Position numbers and translations under genes: made by a program. The notes under the pieces are model-generated. The model was not told the origin of the DNA. It ran no database searches and saw nothing but the letters and a program-made list of their open reading frames with translations. A DNA stretch of 16,804 nt from DSNY01 sp037442465. GTDB lineage: Bacteria; Pseudomonadota; Gammaproteobacteria; Burkholderiales; Burkholderiaceae_F. This document shows, in pieces, positions 14,580 to 16,804 of this stretch (the stretch's first letter is position 1; each line of letters opens with the position of its first letter). The stretch covers positions 1 to 16,804 of the forward strand of contig JBBIQI010000063.1 of NCBI GenBank assembly GCA_037442465.1. Reading direction: 5' to 3'.

Positions 14580-14585
14580 ATTCTA
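14580..14585 (-). promoter_or_regulatory. TAGAAT, candidate -10 of the mpl promoter
   Basis: TAGAAT on the minus strand (5 of 6 to the sigma-70 -10) lies about 31 nt before the GTG at 14548. A start of transcription about 7 nt further on gives a leader of roughly 25 nt. The 17-nt-upstream position is GC-rich and has no -35 match. Confidence 0.35.
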
Positions 14586-14614
14586 CTGAGCCGTGCGCGG
14601 CGGCCGCGCCGGGC

Positions 14615-14620
14615 TACACT
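14615..14620 (+). promoter_or_regulatory. TACACT, candidate -10 for the plus-strand unit
   Basis: The plus strand reads GGGCTACACTGACAAGG. The hexamer lies 29 bp from the opposing mpl -10 candidate, so the two divergent promoters would occupy the same DNA. No -35 is recognisable. Transcripts would begin just before a 39-codon ORF at 14635. Confidence 0.3.
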
Positions 14621-14634
14621 GACAAGGTGTGAAG

Positions 14635-14754
14635 ATGTCGTCGCGAGCAGACCGCCGGCGCCGCGCACGCAGGCGCGGCGCCGAGACTGTCAAGTCGATA
14701 GGGCGCTGCCCGAACACCGCGCCACGGCGTGAGCGGGCCGCGCAGTGGAAATAA
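14635..14754 (+). CDS. Possible 39-residue Arg-rich leader ORF
   Basis: ATG at 14635 with AAGG 7 nt upstream opens 39 codons ending in TAA at 14752-14754, 59 nt before the next gene. The product begins MSSRADRRRRARRRG and is very rich in arginine, with no recognisable domain. It may be a translated leader or only a chance open frame in GC-rich DNA, where Arg codons (CGN) are frequent. Its position just after a -10-like TACACT is the main reason to list it. Confidence 0.2.
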   Translation: MSSRADRRRRARRRGAETVKSIGRCPNTAPRRERAAQWK

Positions 14755-14813
14755 AGACTCACGCCTTCCGAGCCGCCGCCAGCGTCTGCCGGAGCGGACT
14801 GCGAGTACCCCTG

Positions 14814-15488
14814 ATGAGCCGCACCTACACCCCCCGTTGCAGCGCCGGCGACACGGCGATCGAGATTGCCGCCGCCGCCGCGCGCCTGATCGCCGAGGAA
14901 GGCTGCGACTACGCGCTGGCCAAGCGCAAGGCAGTGCGCGCGGTGCTCGGCGAAGGCGAAGGTGCACGCACCCAGTTGCCCGACAACGCGCTGATCGAGG
15001 CGGAACTGAGGCGCTATCTGCAAACATTCGCGGCCGACTCGCAGCCAGCGCAACTCGCTGCGCTACGGCGCCTGGCGCTCGCCTGGATGACCCGGCTTGC
15101 TCGGTTCAACCCGCACCTGGTCGGCGCGGTTCTGAACGGAACGGCCACCGAACACTCCGACGTGCACCTGCATCTGTTCACCGACAGCGCCAAGGACGTG
15201 GAAATCGCGCTGCTGAACGAGGGCATCGCATTCGAGGTCGAAGAAGGTGCCGACGAGCCGGGCGGAGCCGAGGAAGTGCTGCAGTTCGTCGTCCGCAACG
15301 CACGCGGTAGCGGCCTGCCCGCGCGCGTGGGCATCCGCCTGAGCGTGCATGCCAGCGACGCGATTCGCGTGGCGGCGCGCTTGCGTTCGACTGACCCGAC
15401 GCTGCACGCGGTCGAAGCAGCAGGCCGCGCGAACATCGAGATGCTGCGCAGGCTGCTCGCGCAAACCCCGCCCCCGTCGACACGATGA
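14814..15488 (+). CDS. Nucleotidyltransferase-like protein of unknown function
   Basis: A 224-residue protein that I recognise only as a family with a nucleotidyltransferase-like core, seen in beta- and gammaproteobacteria. The N-terminal helix AARLIAEEGCDYALAKRKAVR (22-42) is characteristic. The core is VGAVLNGTATEHSDVHLHLF (103-122), followed by DSAKDVEIALLNEGIAFEVE (124-143). In minimal nucleotidyltransferases this core reads G-[GS]...D-x-[DE]; here it is Gly104-Ala105 and Asp116-x-His118, so metal binding may be altered or lost. There is no signal peptide. ATG 14814 is chosen because sequence resembling the family begins soon after it; a GTG at 14745 is in frame, and neither has a strong Shine-Dalgarno. 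The stop overlaps the TlpA-like gene as ATGA. Confidence 0.72.
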   Translation: MSRTYTPRCSAGDTAIEIAAAAARLIAEEGCDYALAKRKAVRAVLGEGEGARTQLPDNALIEAELRRYLQTFAADSQPAQLAALRRLALAWMTRLARFNPHLVGAVLNGTATEHSDVHLHLFTDSAKDVEIALLNEGIAFEVEEGADEPGGAEEVLQFVVRNARGSGLPARVGIRLSVHASDAIRVAARLRSTDPTLHAVEAAGRANIEMLRRLLAQTPPPSTR

Positions 15489-16027
15489 ATCGAACGCTGC
15501 TCGCTTTCTTCGTAACCGCGGCGATTGCCGTCGCCGCCGGCGCGGGCGTGGCCTGGATGCGGGTGGCGCCGCAACCCGCCGCGGCCGCCGACGCGACCGC
15601 GCTGTTCGCCAGCACGCTTGACGACGCGGACGGGCAGCCGCAGCCGCTCGCACAGTGGAAAGGGCACCCGCTCGTGGTCAACTTCTGGGCAACCTGGTGC
15701 CCCCCTTGCGTCGAGGAGATGCCGGACCTGCAGCGGATCCGTGACGAGTACCGTGCACGCGGCGTCGAGGTCATCGGGGTGGGCATCGACAACGCGGCCA
15801 AGATCCGCGAGTTCCGCGACCGCCTCGGCATCACGCTGCCGCTGCTGGTCGCCGGCTTCGGCGGCACCGAACTGGGCCGCGCGCTGGGCAACCAGGCGGG
15901 CGTGCTCCCCTATACTGTGCTCGTCTCGCACGACGGCAAGGTCGTCCAACGCAAGGTCGGGCAGGTCAAGCCGACGGAACTGCGCGCCTGGCTGAACGCC
16001 GCACTGCCGTCCCAGCGGTCACCGTGA
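15485..16027 (+). CDS. TlpA/ResA-family periplasmic thiol-disulfide protein
   Basis: A 180-residue protein with an N-terminal hydrophobic segment (about 4-25) that acts as a signal peptide or membrane anchor, so the thioredoxin domain faces the periplasm. The redox site is WCPPC (71-75) in FWATWCPPCVEEMPDL, typical of TlpA/ResA. The cis-proline is Pro142 in GVLPYTVL. Such proteins usually reduce disulfides in apocytochromes or copper-site proteins, drawing electrons from CcdA/DsbD; neither partner is in the window, so the target is not known. The ATG at 15485 overlaps the preceding stop (ATGA). aroQ starts 110 nt downstream after a probable promoter. Confidence 0.92.
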   Translation: MNRTLLAFFVTAAIAVAAGAGVAWMRVAPQPAAAADATALFASTLDDADGQPQPLAQWKGHPLVVNFWATWCPPCVEEMPDLQRIRDEYRARGVEVIGVGIDNAAKIREFRDRLGITLPLLVAGFGGTELGRALGNQAGVLPYTVLVSHDGKVVQRKVGQVKPTELRAWLNAALPSQRSP

Positions 16028-16041
16028 CGACCGCTCCGCAC

Positions 16042-16070
16042 TGGACACGTAAGCGATTTCTCATCACAAT
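16042..16070 (+). promoter_or_regulatory. Candidate sigma-70 promoter for aroQ-accB
   Basis: TGGACA (16042-16047) and CACAAT (16065-16070) are separated by exactly 17 bp, matching the consensus hexamers at 5 of 6 and 4 of 6 positions. It lies in the gap after the TlpA-like gene, giving a leader of about 60 nt to the aroQ GTG. It is the best-spaced promoter pair I found in the window. Confidence 0.5.
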
Positions 16071-16137
16071 CCGCGCCTTCTGTTGATTTTTGGCGCCATC
16101 AGCCGCGTTCTTGACTGACGGCCCAGATCCGCGAGAC

Positions 16138-16581
16138 GTGGCGAATCACATCCTGGTCCTCAACGGACCCAACCTCAACCTTCTCGGCGTGCGCGAGCCC
16201 AGCATCTACGGCGCGCGAACGCTCAACGACATCGAGCAGGAACTCGCAGAAACAGCGCGCCGGCGCGGCGCCACCATCGCCTTTTTCCAGAGCAATCACG
16301 AAGGCGCGCTGATCGACCGCATCCATGCGGCGCGGGGTGAAGGCGTCGAGTTCATCGTCATCAACGCGGGCGCGCTCACCCACACAAGCATCGCGCTGCG
16401 CGATGCGCTGGCGGCCGTACAAATTCCGTTCATCGAAGTTCATCTGTCCAATGTCCACCGCCGCGAGGACTTCCGCCATCGCTCGTACCTGGCGGATCTC
16501 GCGGTCGGCTCGATCGTCGGGCTGGGTCCGGCCGGCTATCGCTTTGCGCTCGAATATGCGCTCGGCGACGGCCCGGTCTAG
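16138..16581 (+). CDS. aroQ: Type II 3-dehydroquinate dehydratase AroQ
   Basis: A 147-residue cytosolic enzyme that converts 3-dehydroquinate to 3-dehydroshikimate (step 3 of the shikimate pathway). The N-terminus ILVLNGPNLNLLGVREPSIYG (5-25) carries the active-site Arg19 and catalytic Tyr24. FFQSNHEGALID (49-60) contains the Glu-bearing loop, INAGALTHTSIALRDAL (75-91) the conserved Asn77, and EVHLSNVHRREDFRHRSYL (100-118) the catalytic His102 and Arg113. Length fits the type II family (145-150); type I enzymes are unrelated. The GTG at 16138 gives the normal N-terminus; a TTG at 16090 would add 16 unmatched residues. The Shine-Dalgarno is weak. accB follows after 42 nt. Confidence 0.95.
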   Translation: MANHILVLNGPNLNLLGVREPSIYGARTLNDIEQELAETARRRGATIAFFQSNHEGALIDRIHAARGEGVEFIVINAGALTHTSIALRDALAAVQIPFIEVHLSNVHRREDFRHRSYLADLAVGSIVGLGPAGYRFALEYALGDGPV

Positions 16582-16614
16582 GCCGGCCGGCGCGGTCCGG
16601 CGCGTCCCTGGTGC

Positions 16615-16620
16615 GGAGGA
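16615..16620 (+). promoter_or_regulatory. Ribosome binding site of accB
   Basis: GGAGGA three nt before the ATG at 16624 is a strong site, although slightly close to the start codon. It fixes the accB start. Confidence 0.6.
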
Positions 16621-16623
16621 TCC

Positions 16624-16804
16624 ATGGATCTAAGAAAACTGAAAACGCTGATCGATCTCGTGGCCGAGTCGGGCATCGCCGAGATCGAGGTCACCGAAGG
16701 CGAAGACAAGGTCCGCATCGTCAAACACAACCCTGTGGCCCCGACGGTGCCACCCCCCGCAGCGGCGCCCGCCACCGTCTACGCGGCGCCCGCGCCAGCG
16801 GCCG
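16624..16804 (+). CDS. accB: AccB, biotin carboxyl carrier protein (5' part)
   Basis: Sixty codons of an open frame run off the right edge of the window. The start MDLRKLKTLIDLVAESGI, followed by IEVTEGEDKVRIVK (21-34), is the hallmark N-terminal domain of bacterial AccB. It leads into a Pro/Ala-rich linker (from about residue 37: PVAPTVPPPAAAP and on). The biotinyl domain with its MKM lysine lies beyond the edge. AccB carries CO2 on biotin for acetyl-CoA carboxylase, the first step of fatty-acid synthesis; accC normally follows. The gene lies 42 nt after aroQ, so co-transcription is likely. The gap has GC-rich GGCCGGCC sequence but no clear terminator. Confidence 0.93.
   Translation, partial: MDLRKLKTLIDLVAESGIAEIEVTEGEDKVRIVKHNPVAPTVPPPAAAPATVYAAPAPAA

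Noticed and set aside
13211..14632. A 473-codon open frame antisense to mpl
   Set aside because: It is complementary to a gene with full Mpl motifs and its product is His/Arg/Asp-rich without any domain; a GC-driven shadow.
16076..16107. GC-rich palindrome and T-run near GTTGATTTTTGGCGCC as a terminator of the TlpA-like gene
   Set aside because: The complementary arms are only 4 bp (TGAT/ATCA) and the T-run is inside the loop, not after a stem.

Overview
The window is chromosomal DNA of a high-GC bacterium, most likely a betaproteobacterium of the order Burkholderiales. The base composition, the gene families and the gene order support this. The orders RNB nuclease / TonB-like / aroE / mtgA and mpl / nucleotidyltransferase-like / TlpA-like / aroQ / accB match arrangements I recall from that group; this is memory, not a search. 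I read 17 complete protein genes and one cut by the right edge. I see no rRNA, tRNA, CRISPR array, insertion sequence, prophage or attachment site.

Layout. (1) 153-1331, plus: a class I/II PLP aminotransferase, convergent with a membrane-anchored lytic transglycosylase (1359-2240, minus). (2) 2241-2719: a 479-bp divergent intergenic region holding several inverted repeats and an AT-rich patch; it is the only long non-coding stretch. (3) 2720-4461, plus: ubiD, followed 11 nt later by a 72-residue KTSC-domain gene. (4) 4541-14548, minus: ten genes read right to left as mpl, YqiA-type esterase, SDR oxidoreductase, YbaK-type protein, marC-family gene, RNB nuclease, TonB-like gene, aroE, mtgA, mgtE. 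Many junctions overlap by 1-4 nt (ATGA, GTGA, TGATG). The breaks at 11185-11336, 8472-8583 and 6041-6073 suggest sub-operons. (5) 14814-16804, plus, divergent from mpl: a nucleotidyltransferase-like gene, a TlpA/ResA-type thioredoxin, aroQ and the 5' part of accB.

Function. The genes are mainly housekeeping. Envelope genes: mpl (murein peptide recycling), mtgA (glycan polymerisation), the lytic transglycosylase (glycan cleavage), the TonB-like protein and the periplasmic thioredoxin. Shikimate pathway: aroQ (step 3) and aroE (step 4). The pathway's product chorismate also feeds ubiquinone synthesis, where UbiD acts. accB starts fatty-acid synthesis. mgtE imports magnesium and the RNB protein degrades RNA.

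No clearly new multi-gene system is visible. The items most worth a second look are the structured region upstream of ubiD, the ubiD-KTSC pairing, the nucleotidyltransferase-like protein with a degenerate metal motif, and the closely divergent mpl control region with a 39-codon Arg-rich ORF.
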